From the NCBI RefSeq assembly GCF_947507565.1, contig NC_089179.1:2559747-2623746 (forward strand): 64,000 bases of DNA, read 5' to 3'. Below, piece after piece: positions 10,585 through 22,185 of the stretch; position 1 is the stretch's first letter, and each line of letters begins with the position of its first letter. The notes beneath the pieces are model-generated. The model did not search any database, was not told the origin of the DNA, and worked only from the letters and a program-made list of their open reading frames with translations. Made by a program: the position numbers and the translations under genes. The stretch comes from Oscarella lobularis (Eukaryota > Porifera > Homoscleromorpha > Homosclerophorida > Oscarellidae).

Positions 10585-11396
10585 CAACGAACAAAGGCTC
10601 GTGGTCCTATTATAACATAACATTGAAAGATTTCATCCTCCGTCTTGCAGAAATACAGTGCACCCGCGCAAAAACGTCTCACGTGCCCTTCCGCGCGTTC
10701 CGCCGCGAAATTTGAATTTGGTTGACGTGCGGGCTGTCGACGACATTGCAGCGATAGCGATAGTCGTTGCGCATATTACTCTAAAGGATCTAGTTAAAAA
10801 ACGCTTACCTTAGTCGCGGCGACCATTTCTGTAGGCTGGGCCCCATGGGGTGATATCCCTGTCGGCGTGTGAAGGACCATGTCTTTTCTGGGAGCGATTG
10901 GCTTCGTTTCCGACTTTCGCGACGTTTGCTAGAGGCGTTTGTTGTTCTTTGCGTTCGATAACCTTCAATAAGGGGCGAAAGAGAGGTTGCTAAGGGAGTA
11001 AATGTGGTGCCTGTGAGCCGCTCATTCGCAAACGGATACCTTGGGCTTCGCGAAATAGATTGGAAGAAGCGATTTGCGATCTTTCGCTTTGTTTCGAAGT
11101 TATAGTTTGCGACTTTGTTGTTATGGGCGTGGCTAACGCGCGCGCCAGCTTTCACACCAAAACTGCAGTAAAAGGCGCTAAACTATTTACTCTGGTACTT
11201 TCCCATTCTTCTCTAAACTATTGCTAACCAAATGTTCCCTGTAATAGGTAAAAACGGGCGAAAGGTCTCGAAGTAGTGCTAGCGCGCTGGGGCGTTACCA
11301 AGGGAACCTAACGGTCGCGTACGCTACGAGCCAATCATAGAGCAGCACGTAACCTCTATCTGCGTAATACGTCGAACGCCTACGTGCCTTACATCA
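10585..11396. repeat. Dispersed repeat R, left part (copy a, split by a Helitron)
   Basis: Bases 11157-11396 match 45747-45977 at about 90 percent by eye. The repeat continues on the far side of the Helitron at 13437, as it does without interruption at 45978. The upstream part (from 10645, tacagtgcacccgcgc) is shared loosely with 54028-54600, including the gggcgtggctaacgcgcgc block. No coding frame is evident. Confidence 0.75.
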
Positions 11397-13436
11397 TCTA
11401 CACTACTAAGATGAAAAAGACGTCACGGCCTACCGCGCGTTAAATACGGCGCGAGTAACTCTAAGCTTCGCTTCAAATTTCTTCGTTCGCGCTCGCGGCG
11501 GCCGTGCGCGAACCGCTTCCGCCGCCGTGCGACGAAAATCGTGACATTTCTATAGAAGCGCCTTTGTCGGGGTCCCCGGGATCCCGCGCACGACGTCGCT
11601 CGACGTCACCGTCACGTGCTGTGCGAAGAGCTAAGACTATTCGCGACGTCGAACGCGCAAAGTCGTTCTGCTATTAGCTTCGAAACGCTTCGAAGTATGC
11701 TTTCGAAAGCGTTGCGCGACCGTGGCGTTTCGTTTCGTCTGTTTTAGTCTAGGGTGGCGATGACGTCATTCTTTGCGTCATCACCTCTGGGCGCGTTTTC
11801 TCGCCGATTTATTTATGTCCTTCTCCCGCGCTTCTCGGTGTCCCACCGTTGCCTTTTAGAGGGATGCGACCATGTAATAAATACCGAGTTATTTACTTAG
11901 CCGGTTCTAATAAAAATTGGACTGCTGCTCATAGGTACTGCACCGTTTTGGTTTTAATCGACCAGGAAAATGCTACTTATTTTGTAGGACCGTCGTACTG
12001 ACAAATACGCAAAAATTAGATTTTCTCCAAGCAGAGGCCTTCCCTCTTATAATAATTTATCCGGGTGTTTGTGCCTTGAGGCGAGTACCTGGAGTTAGGA
12101 ACTGTTTTGATAACAATAAAAATCGAGCTAGAGTCAGGGACTACTGGAGTATCTATTTAATGAAGCCGGAGTTAGGGACTGAGATAGATTTGATTGGCCG
12201 GAGTTAGGGACTGGGTATCTGAGGACCTTTTTTCTGACTCCGACTCTCATTGCTGAAAGTTAATTAAAGGTTAAACATGCGTATGGACTTTCCCGTAGTG
12301 CAGGCCGTTGTGTAACCAACGCTAATATCACAGATTGAAGCTGGAGTTAGGGATCGACTGTTTAGATAACAGAAATAATCAATCCGGAGCCAGACACCGA
12401 TTTCTAATAGAAATAGTCAAGTCACTGAGTATCTAATAGGAATTGTCAAGTAGAGACCTTCCCTCCTATAATGATTTATGGACAGGGTGATTGTGTCTGG
12501 AGGCGAGTACCTGGAGTTAGGGGACGGTATTAGTGACAGAAATAATGAAGCTAGGGACTACTGGAGTGTCTATCGAATAAAGCTGGAGTTAGGGACTGAG
12601 TATCTGATAGACTTCATTGGGCCGGAGTTATAGGGAATGTGTATCTGAGGACGTCCGTGTCTCTTTTTTTCTGACTCCGGCTCTCATTGCTGGAAGTTCT
12701 CTCAACCAGAGGTTAATATGCGTGTGGACCTTCCCGTAGTGCATGCAGTAGTGTAACCAACGCCAATAACACAGCTGGAGCAAGGAATCGACTGTTTATA
12801 TAACAGGAATATTCAAGCAGGAGTCAGAGACTGATTTCTAATAGAAATATTCAAGTCGGAGTTAGGAACTGAGTGTCTAATAGGAACTGTCAAATTGGAG
12901 TTCCCTGTCCTTTCTTCTTTTTGTTCCCCTATGCGTTTCTCACACTGTTTTGATAACAGAAATAATCAAGCAAGAGTCGATCAGGAACTACTGGAGTATC
13001 TATTTATTAAAACCGGAGTTAGGGACTGAGATAGATTTGATTGGGCCGGAGTTAGGGACTGGGTATCTGAGGACCTTTCATCTGACTCCGGCTCTCATTG
13101 ATGGAAGTTCTGTCCTCCAGAGGTTAATATGGGTAATATGCCAACGCTAATACTGTAACACAGAAATAATGAAGCTGGAGCTAGGGATCGACTGTTTATA
13201 TAACAGAAATAATCAAGCCGGAGTCAGAGACTGCTGTCTAATACTAATATTCAAGTCAGAGTTAGGAACTGAGTCTCTAATAGGAATTTTCAATTTGGAG
13301 TTCCCTGCCCTTTCACACTACGGGAGGCCATATCAGCGGCATGATGCATATTCACCGCTGGGAAGGAGAACTTTCAGAAAAAGAGGGAAAGCTATTAGCA
13401 ACACCAATACCCGGGCGAAGCCGGGTTGACTGCTAG
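11397..13436 (+). mobile_element. Non-autonomous Helitron H1
   Basis: The 5' end is TCTACACTACTAAGATG at 11397, preceded by A. The 3' end is CTAG at 13433-13436, followed by T, with a terminal stem ACCCGGGC-GAA-GCCGGGT ten bases before. These are Helitron rules: insertion between A and T, 5' TC, 3' hairpin then CTRR, no target duplication. The related empty site at 45977/45978 reads TACATCA|TTGGAATC, exactly the flanks here. Inside are about 480 bp of GC-rich DNA and a large tandem repeat; no gene. It would need helicase supplied by an autonomous relative such as the remnant ending at 44592. Confidence 0.9.
12050..13310. repeat. Higher-order tandem repeat inside Helitron H1
   Basis: Roughly three copies of a 430-450 bp unit, starting near 12030, 12460 and 12905. 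Each unit is itself made of 30-40 bp subunits built on ggagttagggactg. Internal tandem arrays are also seen in Helitrons H2 and H4. Confidence 0.8.
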
Positions 13437-13590
13437 TTGGAATCTTACAGGACAAACGATTCCAATTATGTCACTCCAGATGACGCACGACGTTCGACGC
13501 GTTTGCCAGCGCGCTTTAAAGTGAGGAAGTTTATGCGTGAGTGCACTGTACATGTTCTCGCTGCCCTTCATGTAGAGAGCGACTTGAGGT
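13437..13590. repeat. Dispersed repeat R, right part (copy a)
   Basis: Begins TTGGAATCTTAC with a nearby inverted GATTCCAAT, matching 45978-46110. It carries the end motif TTTATGCGTGAGTGCACTG followed by TA. It is the continuation of 10585-11396 once the Helitron is removed. Confidence 0.8.
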
Positions 13591-14349
13591 TGAAAGGCGT
13601 TTTCGCCAGTACAGATCCGCCGCAACTGAAAATCCCTGCTTTATCTTCCTCTTTGCCAAGGCTATCTAAGAAGGACTGGTACTTCGCGGACTGCTTTCTC
13701 AGAGAAAGACGTCGCTGCAGGCTAAAAGGATTCTTGGCCAGATCGTCGACTGAACCAACAATTTGAGCCTTGTTATCGACGCCATCGTTTGCTGCGGATA
13801 TCGCTCCTTTTAGCGAAGAAAGGATATCAGGTTGCTCGGCTGCTTCAATCGGCTTTGGACATTCGAGACCGGACGCCTCGGATCGCTCAGGCAACTCATT
13901 TAGCGTAGATGCCCAACTTCTTAGAAAAGCGCAAGGAGCCATCTCTTCCGTAAGAGGAAAATCACCACTGGTCTCCGCGTATACAATTTCCCGACAATCT
14001 CCGGCAAAAGCCCGTAGGAAAAAAAGACTTACGTGCACCATTTTATCTCGTATGAATTCAGGATCCGGATTAATACGCTCGACGGCCATTTCTTGTGGGG
14101 TCTACACCACAAAGTCGAAGTACGACGCGCGACAGACATGAAGTTGCATTTGCACCTGGTAATAGTACGCGTGATCTCCCATTGGACGTTCCCTCTGCCC
14201 AAATCGCACCTGGTAATGGTTTCTCTTAAGCATCCACTTCCGTCAGTTTCTGTCATGCAAAGATTGGTGCTGTGGAGGGGGCTGTCTCGCACAGTGAACG
14301 GGAACTTCAATTCGACCGTGCCTAGACCGCAGCACTCGCAACGAACCAA
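13568..14349 (-). pseudogene. YqaJ nuclease-domain fragment of the SWIM/YqaJ repeat family
   Basis: Read on the minus strand: CCGLGTVELKFPF (the ELK of the YqaJ/lambda-exonuclease fold), a damaged stretch, then HAYYYQVQMQLHVCRASYF, an in-frame stop where the family has Trp, and AVERINPDPEFIRDKMVHVS. After that a 130-residue C-terminal tail is still open. YqaJ proteins are restriction-endonuclease-fold nucleases of phage recombination systems, here part of a repeat gene. SWIM and the N terminus are missing, and no PHD finger follows. At least one frameshift and one stop make it dead. Confidence 0.65.
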
Positions 14350-14596
14350 TGCATCCTTAGATGCACCAATAAATAAACATTCTGGATCAAGGAAGAGGTG
14401 AGACCTTTGTGCTTGGTTGTTGCCGCAGCAAAGTAGGCTTGTCGCGCCGCCTCTTCATTCTCTTGACCCCAACTTTGAAAAAGTAATCAGAAATGCCCTT
14501 TCATGTGTCACTGACCTGTACCATAGATAGAAGAGGAGATGGATAGGCAACTGCGCATCACGTGACATTTCGCAGTGAAGCTAGGGTTAAAGCAGA
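14350..14596. other. Gap with partial copy of the next element's terminus
   Basis: Bases 14530-14590 repeat the outer 55 bp of the TIR that starts at 14597 (ggagatggatagg, tcacgtgacattt), in the same orientation. Nothing else is recognised. Confidence 0.5.
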
Positions 14597-15338
14597 GATA
14601 GAGAAGGAGAGGGATAGGTAACTCGCGCTATCACGTGACATTTCTCTGACGCCAGGTTTGAAGCCGGATAATCCCGGATGCGTTCATTACTAGGGGCCAT
14701 AAATGATTCGATATTTCATAGTTTTGAACTGTTTTGCAGCCTGTGGTGGGAAAACGTTCTTTATGTATGCGCTACTGTAAAAACCTCCGCAGAATTGTAA
14801 AAGTTACTAGCTCGTTTTCGATCGCCAAAGGTTAGGTGAACTTTTGCTTACTCCCAGTCCTACTAAATGGGCCTAGAAGTTTTTTGATGGTGGAATAAAC
14901 GACGCAAGGCATAACTTCAAAGGAGTATCAGTCACGTGAGGTCGTGACGGAAAATAGCTCTATCCTCTCTCTAGGGCAAGCTAGTCTCTTCCGAATAGCT
15001 TCACGCACTACGTCTATGATGGTACTATCATAGAAGCGTCGCTGTTTTTGCAGTAGCCGCAGCAAAAGACCGTCAGAGGGAGCATAACTTTAGGTGCTAA
15101 ACACGCCTATAACGTGAGGTATTCCCTCGTAGCTTCGGAACAGCAGCTGCCTTGGCCGTAGGAATGAACGAAAGCGCTAAAGCAATAAATTGTGCTTCTT
15201 ATTCACCCATCGAAAATTAATTATCAAATCATTTTTGGCCCCTAGTAATTAACGCATCCGGGATTTTTTGTCTTCGAATCTAGCGTTAGAGAAATGTCAC
15301 GTGATAGCGCGAGTTACATATTCCTCTTCTTCTCTATC
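14597..15338. mobile_element. Non-autonomous element with ~115-bp terminal inverted repeats
   Basis: The left arm (14597-14712) and right arm (15226-15338) are inverted copies, about 85-90 percent alike. They begin GATAGAGAAG and share GTAACTCGCGCTATCACGTG and ATCCCGGATGCGTT. The 500-bp centre has no open frame of note. I see no clear target duplication, so the superfamily is open. Confidence 0.7.
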
Positions 15339-15663
15339 AGGGGGGTTTTGCACTAACGCGCGTTGCTACCCCGCCCATTTTTAAAACGCGTTTTTCTCCG
15401 CTGAAGTTTTTCTATCATCGTCTTCGAAAGGATCATAGAAGGCAATTTGACCATATAAAACGCCTTACTGAGCGTCGCGGGTTTTCCGTTTGTCTTCGCG
15501 ATTTCGCTCCTTGCCGATTTCATTGTCCGTGAACAAGTTATTTTTCTCCTCAATTCTTAAAGCGGCAGGCTAAACGTCTTCTTAGATAACTTAGCCTTAT
15601 AGTTCGCGCGCGAACCAAAGCTTTGCTGCTTGCACAGTGCTAAAAAACTCCTTTTTCTAGGAC

Positions 15664-16532
15664 ATGGCTCGTTCGCGTATTAATTACGTTATGTTGAGTT
15701 CTCGTCCTACGGCAGTTGTATATCGCATTATGGAGGAGATAGACTACGTTATTCCTAACTTTGCTGTTCTCCGTGCTCGACTGCATCGATGCCAGTTCCG
15801 AGTCCTTGACAAAGACGGGTCTGAGGGAGATATCATTGATGGGTTCATTCGCTCCTCCGCTGCTATCAACGAAACGTTTCCCAAGATGATTATTCCACAC
15901 GAAAGTTGTGACATTCCGGTACTTACCTTTACGCAAGCGTTGTAAATGCTAGGACAATTTTATATGCACAGACTGAATCAGTGAAGAAATTCATTTACGG
16001 CGAACCTAAGCCAAAGTTTGATGACGTAGATGTGCCCGTAATATGGCGATGGGTCGACGCCGACGAAGTTTATGCCAGTGACTCGGATTCTGCCGGTGAC
16101 CCCGAAGCCGACAACGAAAACGACCTTACGCTGCGCTGTCGTCGACATCAAGGTGTCTCCACGGACGTCCCATTAGAAAACGAGGTACCTCAACAGAACT
16201 GCGACGAGGCCGAAGACACACCTACGGAAGATAAAGCGAAAAATGAATCATCAACGGAAATCACAGCAGTTACCTTCAAGTGCCTCAGAGCAGCCAGACA
16301 AGAGGCACACCAAAAAACTTTAGAAATGGCGCGTGAAATTCTTTTCTCCGGCCAAAAGGTTTCTGTTAGGTTAGTTGAGGAACCCGAAAATGCGATGGAT
16401 CGCAACGCAATTAGCTTTCACGTGAAGATTGAAAACGCGTGGAATAGAATTGGTTACGTGGCACGAGAGCTGACAAATTATGTCGAACGTGCCATAGACG
16501 CGGGGGAAATTGCTGGTGTAGAAGTGAAATAG
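15664..16532 (+). CDS. Second HIRAN-like gene, convergent with a TE-like partner
   Basis: Two exons, 15664-15918 and 15972-16532, joined in frame by removing a 53-nt GT..AG intron (15919-15971). The start ATG follows an acceptor-like ttttctag, so an upstream exon is possible. The product is about 271 residues. The middle is acidic. The C-terminal 90 residues have the HIRAN signature VRLVEEPENAMDRNAISF and RIGYVARELTNYVERAI. The N-terminal 100 residues are unrecognised. It ends 163 bp from, and faces, the 3' end of the minus-strand gene at 16695, the same layout as the HIRAN gene and transposase at 7231-9788. The two HIRAN proteins are not close copies. No lesion seen. Confidence 0.65.
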
Positions 16533-16694
16533 ATACGCTATTGATATTGGCCAGGTGGCTGTGGATTCTACGCTGGGATATCAGTGTCACGTAGAGGGCA
16601 GTGGGAATATGATGTTATAAAAAAAGCAGTTATTGATTACGTTCGGTGAATAGCGTACACGTTGTTGAACAAAGTCATTTATTAGTTTGGTATG

Positions 16695-17230
16695 TTAAAT
16701 CACGTCAGGTAAGGTAGGGAGGAATACAGGGCCAGCATGATACATTTGGCCAATAGACGAGGATCCTCTAACAATCATTGACGATCGGCCAATAACTTTT
16801 CTACCAATGTGTTCTCGCCTTGTAAATGCCGCTTTTTGCAAGCGAGACTCCTCCTCCGTGCTCTCGTCGAAGTCTTGTTCAATTTCAGCAAATTTTTTTT
16901 TGCTTGATGAGTGATAGTAGAAGGGAATAGCAGCGTCTAGGCGCTTACCGAATTCATGACAGGCGACTCGCCATTGATTTTGAAACTGTTTGAGAGAGCA
17001 GTCCTTCCCGAGATGCTCGTACATTACACTAAAGCACTCGACGTCGTCCGTCGAGCTAGCGCGCGGATTTTCAGGACCGTATTGGTCGTTCAACTGTCAT
17101 CGGAACTCCATGCTTTCAATGTTGCACGTAACGGCAATGAGCGTTTCTGCACTAAATCCATAAACATTTGACCATGGCCTACAAGCGAGTAACTATTAGT
17201 ATGGGTACTGATCAATTGAGCTTTTACCTA
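16695..17230 (-). pseudogene. Unrecognised TE-like gene, C-terminal exons
   Basis: The minus-strand frame from 17178 reads PWSNVYGFSAETLIAVTCNI, one in-frame TGA near 17100, then GPENPRASSTDDVECF, SLKQFQNQWRVACHEF and AAIPFYYHSSSKKKF. The NPRAS.TDDVECF block is one I know from uncharacterised, probably transposon-borne, animal proteins. A 49-nt intron (17179-17227, gtaaaag to ttgtag, with branch site TACTAAT) lies just inside the right end. Its exon partner is at 25009-26078, on the other side of the Helitron array. Joined across the array the frame is continuous. Function unknown; the partner layout with the HIRAN gene suggests a transposase. Confidence 0.6.
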
Positions 17231-20181
17231 TCTACACCACTAAAACCGAGTGCGCCATCTTGGCCAAGATGGCGGCGCCCGTCGAAATCCCCGATATCTC
17301 CGGAGCCGAGCGGCGGACGACGCTCTTCGCTCGCTCGGCGCGCTCTTCGGAAGAATGTAGATAACCTGGCGCGCTCATTTCGCGTCGGGGCCCCTTTCGG
17401 AAGAGGTCGAATGACGCCCGTTTCTCGCGAACCGCGCGTCGTCCGGCTCCGTTCGAACGCCTCGCGACGATCTTTCGTCGCCGCGAAGCCGCTCGACCGT
17501 TCGCTTTCGCCCGAAAACGCTCGGAAGGCGGCGTTTTCGAGCGGTCTCGATTATCGATCGATTTCGAAAGGCTTTTTCGCGGCCTTTTCGACGACGCGAT
17601 CGCTCTTTTACGTCCTTCTGGCTCTCCTTCCACTTTCGACCGGCGTCGAGGTCCCTTTTGGGGATCCGACCGTTTTTCTCCGTAATCGCTCTCTTCGACG
17701 CTTCGTTCGAAATCCCGGCGACGATTTTTCTACCCTTCGAAGCCTTTTCTTTCGCCGATTCGCGCCGAAAGCGCTTTCGAAGCCGTGTTTTCGTTTCCTG
17801 ACGTTCTCTTTGCCCTCCGGCGCCATCTTGGAATTGGCCTGTCACGTGATCTACCGTTTTCTTCTCCTCTGCTTGCCTTTCCGTCTCATTTTTCGCTTTG
17901 AAACCGTTCTCTCGCTCCATCGGAGACGTTATTTCCAAAATCGACTCCTTCCCAATGCAGTTTGACTTCGTTTTCGTCGTACTCTGTTCCCTCGAACGAT
18001 CGCCGCTCTGACGCTCTCTTCCTCCAAATTACATTTTTAGCGATTTCTACAGTGCGCTTGCACCGGAATCGTCGTCGTTTTTCCTTCTGATTATATTTCC
18101 GAAATCGAATCCTCATCCTGTCCACTTGCGATTTCTTTTTGGCATTTCCAGCCATATCCTTACAGAAAATTTACGCAACCTGTAAATACTGGTCAGCCAT
18201 TGTTTCTACGGCCAAAACCGGTACGCACACCGCAAATGCAGCGTACGTACTTTTCCAGTTTTCATTCTACTTAGGCAGAAGCGGAGTTTGCTTCGGTAAG
18301 ATTGCTCCAACGTCAGTCTGCACTTCTATGCGATCAGCGTCGCCCGTTTACTCATATTGATAATTAAACGTCAATTGAACAATACGTCTGGGCGGCAATA
18401 GACTACACTAGCTGTTTAATTAATACCTGGGTACCCGGCAGCCGGGTTCCAGTAGTGGTAATTGGTACAAAACTTTGAGTTAAAACTTCTGAAGCCAAAG
18501 AGATCTCTGGTACACCTCTGGCCACAGTGATCAGGGGGGTACAACTGTGGCCACAGTGATCCTGTGTACACCTGTGGCCAAAGTGCAAGTACACCTGTGG
18601 CCAGAGTGATCACGGGTACGACTGTGGCAACAGTGATCACAGGTACACCTGTGACCACAGTGAGCACAGGTACATCTGTGGCCCCACTGATCTCTGGCAC
18701 ATCTGTAGTCACAGCGATCACAGGACAGTGGGGTACATCTGTGTCCACAGAGATTTCTAGTGCACCTGTGACCACAGAGATTTCTGGTACACCTGAGGCA
18801 GTGATCACGGGTACAACTGTTGCCACCGTGATCATAGGTACACCTGTGACCACCAAAGTCATCAGAGGTACACCCGTAACAACAGAGATCTCTGGCACAA
18901 CTGCTGCCACAGTGATCACAGGTATACCTGTAGCCACAGTGAGCATAGGCACAGTGGTCGTAGGTATGCCTGTAGCAACAGAGATCTCTGGTAGAACTGT
19001 GGCCACAGTGATGACGGGTACTGTGGCGGCAGTGATCCTGTGCACACCTGTGGCCAAAGTGAAAGTACACCTGTTGCCACAGTAATCACCGGTACAACTG
19101 TGGCAACAGTGATCACGGGTGCACCTGTGACCACAGCACAGGTGCAATTGTGGCTCCACTGATCTCTGATACAACTGTAGTCACAGCGATCACAGGTACA
19201 TCTGTGTCCACAGAGATCTCTGGTGCACCTGTAACCACAGAGATTTCTGGTACACCTGTGATAACGGGTACAACTGTCGCCACAGTGATCACAGGTACAC
19301 CTTTGGCCACAGTGATAACAAATACACCTGTGGCCACAGTGATTACAGGTTCAACTGTGACCGCAGAGATCTTTTATACATCTGTGACCAAAATGATCAT
19401 AGGTACAGATTTGGTCACGGCAATCACAGGTACACTTGTGGCCACAGTGATCACAGGAACAGCTGTGGCCACAGAGATCTCTGGTACACCTGTGACCACA
19501 GAGGTCTCTGGTACACCTGCGGCCACAGCGAGCACAGGTACAACTGTTGCCACTGTCATCACAGGTACACCTGAGGTCAAAGTGATCAAAGGTACACATT
19601 CGGTCACCACGGTCACAGATACGCCTGTGGCCACAGAAATCTCTGGTAGACCTGTGACCACAGTGATCACAGGTACGCCTGTGGCCACCACGGTGAGCAT
19701 AGCTACCCCTGTGACCACGGTGATCAGAGGTACACCTGTAGCAACAGAGATCTCTGGTACACCTGTGGCCATAGTGATCACGGATACAACTGTGGCAACA
19801 GTGATCACAGGTACACCTGCGACCACAGTGAGCACCGGTACAACTGTGGCCCCAATCAACTCTGGCACACAGTGATCACAAGCAAACCGGTGACCACAGT
19901 GATCGAAGGTACACCTGTCGCCTCTAAGGTCTGACTCTTTTCCTTCTCTGAAACAGAAGTGAACCACCCGGGCGAAGCCGGGTAATCAGCTGAAAAACGT
20001 GCCCGGTAACTTCGAACGCTCTTACTCATGGCGTCGCTTCGAACACCAAAATGGGTGCCTCAATTAAAGGGCGGTGCGCATTAACGGACCGGAAGTCGTA
20101 CCGGCCATCAGGAAACCTCTGACTCTTTCCCTTCTCGGAAACAGAAATGATCCAACCGGGCGAAGCCGGGTAATTAGCTAG
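17231..20181 (+). mobile_element. Helitron H2 (first of a tandem array)
   Basis: The 5' end TCTACACCACTAAAACC at 17231 follows A. The 3' end is a stem of ACCGGGC/GCCGGGT type and CTAG at 20178-20181, followed by T. The first ~900 bp are GC-rich and share stretches with H3 and H4. They are followed by a 27-bp minisatellite and by two near-duplicate 3' termini (about 19935-19994 and 20115-20181), the first ending CTGA. A further old hairpin at 18430-18446 hints at mosaic origin. No gene. The 3' base of H2 abuts the 5' base of H3 directly. Confidence 0.85.
18490..19930. repeat. 27-bp minisatellite with open 9-codon repeat
   Basis: About 50 units of 27 bp built on acctgtggccacagtgatca. Because 27 is a multiple of three, long frames stay open on both strands. 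The plus strand reads TPVATVITG repeats (18564-19085 and 19150-19875). The minus strand reads VPVITVATG. I see no start context, signal peptide or splice partner, so I treat it as a non-coding array inside Helitron H2. Confidence 0.85.
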
Positions 20182-22185
20182 TCTGCACCCCTAAAGGCCA
20201 AAATACGCCATGTTTTCCAAGATGGCCGCCCCCACCGAGATCGCCGATTTCTCCGGAGCGGAGCGGCCGAGCGCCTCTTCGCTCTCTGGGCGCCCCTTTC
20301 GGACGAAAGTAGATAATCTGGCGGGCTAAATTTGCGTCGGGGCCCCTTTCCCTAAAAATCGACTGAGGCCTTTTTTCCGCCGAAGGCGCGTCGTTCGGCT
20401 CCGTTCGAACGCCTGGCGACGATCTTTCGTCGCCGCGAAGCCTTTCGACCTTTCGCTTTCGCCCGAAATCGCTCGGAAGACGGCGTTTTCGAGCCGTCTC
20501 GATTATCGACCGATTTCGAAAAGCCATCGGACGAGTTTCTCGACGACTGGGTCGCTCTTTTACGTCTTTTCGAACACCCTTCCACTTTCGACGGACTTCG
20601 AGGCCCCTTTCGGGAATCCGGCGCTTTTCTCCGCAATCGCTCGCTTCGGCGCTTCGTTCGAAATCCCGGCGACGATTTTTCTACTCTTCGAAGCCTTTTC
20701 TTTCGCCTATTCGCGCCGAAACCGCTTTCGAAGCCGTGTTTACGTTCCTTGTCGTCGTCTTTGCCTGCCGGCGCCATCTTGGAATTGGCCGGTCACGTGA
20801 TCTACCGATTTCTTCCTCTCTGCTTGCGTTTGGGGCTCAGTCTCCACTTCGAAACCGTTCTCTGGCTTCATCGGAAGCGTTGTTTGCAAGCTCGGCTGCT
20901 TTCCAATCCAGCTTGACTTCGTTTTCGTCGTTTGTTCTATCGATGGGGACTCCCTTCACCCCAATTCACCCAAATCGCATTTTCATCGACTTCTGGAGTG
21001 CGCTTGCACCGGAATCGCCGGTCGTTTGTCCTTCTGATCCTATTTGCGAAAGTTATTCGGATCGAGGCCCCCTTTGCGGTTCCTAGCTCTTTGACCTTTT
21101 CCAACCATCCTCGCAGCAAATTTGCGCAACAAGTAAATACCGCTCAGCGATCGTTTCTACGGCTAAAACGGGTACACACACCAACGAATGTAGCGTACGT
21201 AGGTTTCCACCTTACCTAGAGTCGGAAGCAGAGTTTGCTTTGGTAAGAATTCTCCAACAGGAGTCCCCAATTCTATGCGATCAGCCGGTACCGTTTTTTA
21301 ATATCGAAATTTTATCGTCAACTAAACGCTATTTCCCGGCGGCAATAAACTATATCGCCTGGTCTCAGCGGGTTCCAAACCACGGAACAGATTGGACTGG
21401 TACATCTCAGTATGTGCTTTGCATCGAACGTAATCTGCGGCTGAAGCGGGTATGTTAGAAGGCGATGCCTGCATTTTAGATGCAACGCAGATTACAGCTG
21501 GACTGGTGACGTCATATGCTTCTCGGAAATAATGCAGACCCTCAAATCACAGAAACATTCTAAATAAGTCATATCGAACGCGACCTTGCTGGCCCAGACC
21601 GAATAGAGTTACAATAGTCAACTGCAGGGTGCCCATATGCAATCGATGTCACAATCAGAAGAGAAGATTTTCTTCCGCCATAACAAGTATCCCCCCCATC
21701 TACGTGCACACTGCCGTCTACGTAGTTAACCGTTGCGATTCTTCCACTCTAAATATCAGCACGGACCGGTTTATCTTTGTAATCGTTCTTGCCGCAGCAG
21801 TCCTAATCACTCACAGTGGTCTGCATGTGAATGATAAAATGCCATCACGCACGTACGACCGGTTGCGAGATGCAGGCAATTGACTAACGGTTAATTAGCC
21901 GGTTGCCAAGCAAATCTTTTGATCTGGTTTGTCTTCCGACTTACAGTGACTAGTCATACGCAGTGACTCACTCGAACTTGAAGGTCATGCCGGGTGGCTT
22001 CGAACGCAGTTACTCACGGCGTCGCTTCGAGCGTACCTCAAAGTGCAGGTTGTGTGTGTACGGACCGGTAGTTGTACCGACAGGAAGTTGGACCAGAAGT
22101 ATGGTTAAAAAGGTTTAACATCTGACTCTTTCCCTTCCCCGAAACAAAAATCAACCACCCGGGCGAAGCCGGGTAAAATTGCTAG
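20182..22185 (+). mobile_element. Helitron H3 (second of the array)
   Basis: The 5' end TCTGCACCCCTAAAGG at 20182 directly follows the CTAG of H2. The 3' end is the stem ACCCGGGC-GAA-GCCGGGT, then AAAATTG and CTAG at 22182-22185. The first 900 bp match H2 (17260-18160) at roughly 80 percent. The subterminal 3' region (22125-22160) matches that of H2. It has no gene: the long frames are by-products of TCG-rich sequence. The middle (21250-21980) has nothing I recognise. Confidence 0.85.

Noticed and set aside
17168-17965. 265-codon plus frame and 187-codon minus frame
   Set aside because: They lie in the GC-rich, TCG-repetitive 5' region of Helitron H2, overlap each other, have low-complexity Arg/Lys/Ser products, and are not kept in the aligned part of H3. 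By-products of composition.
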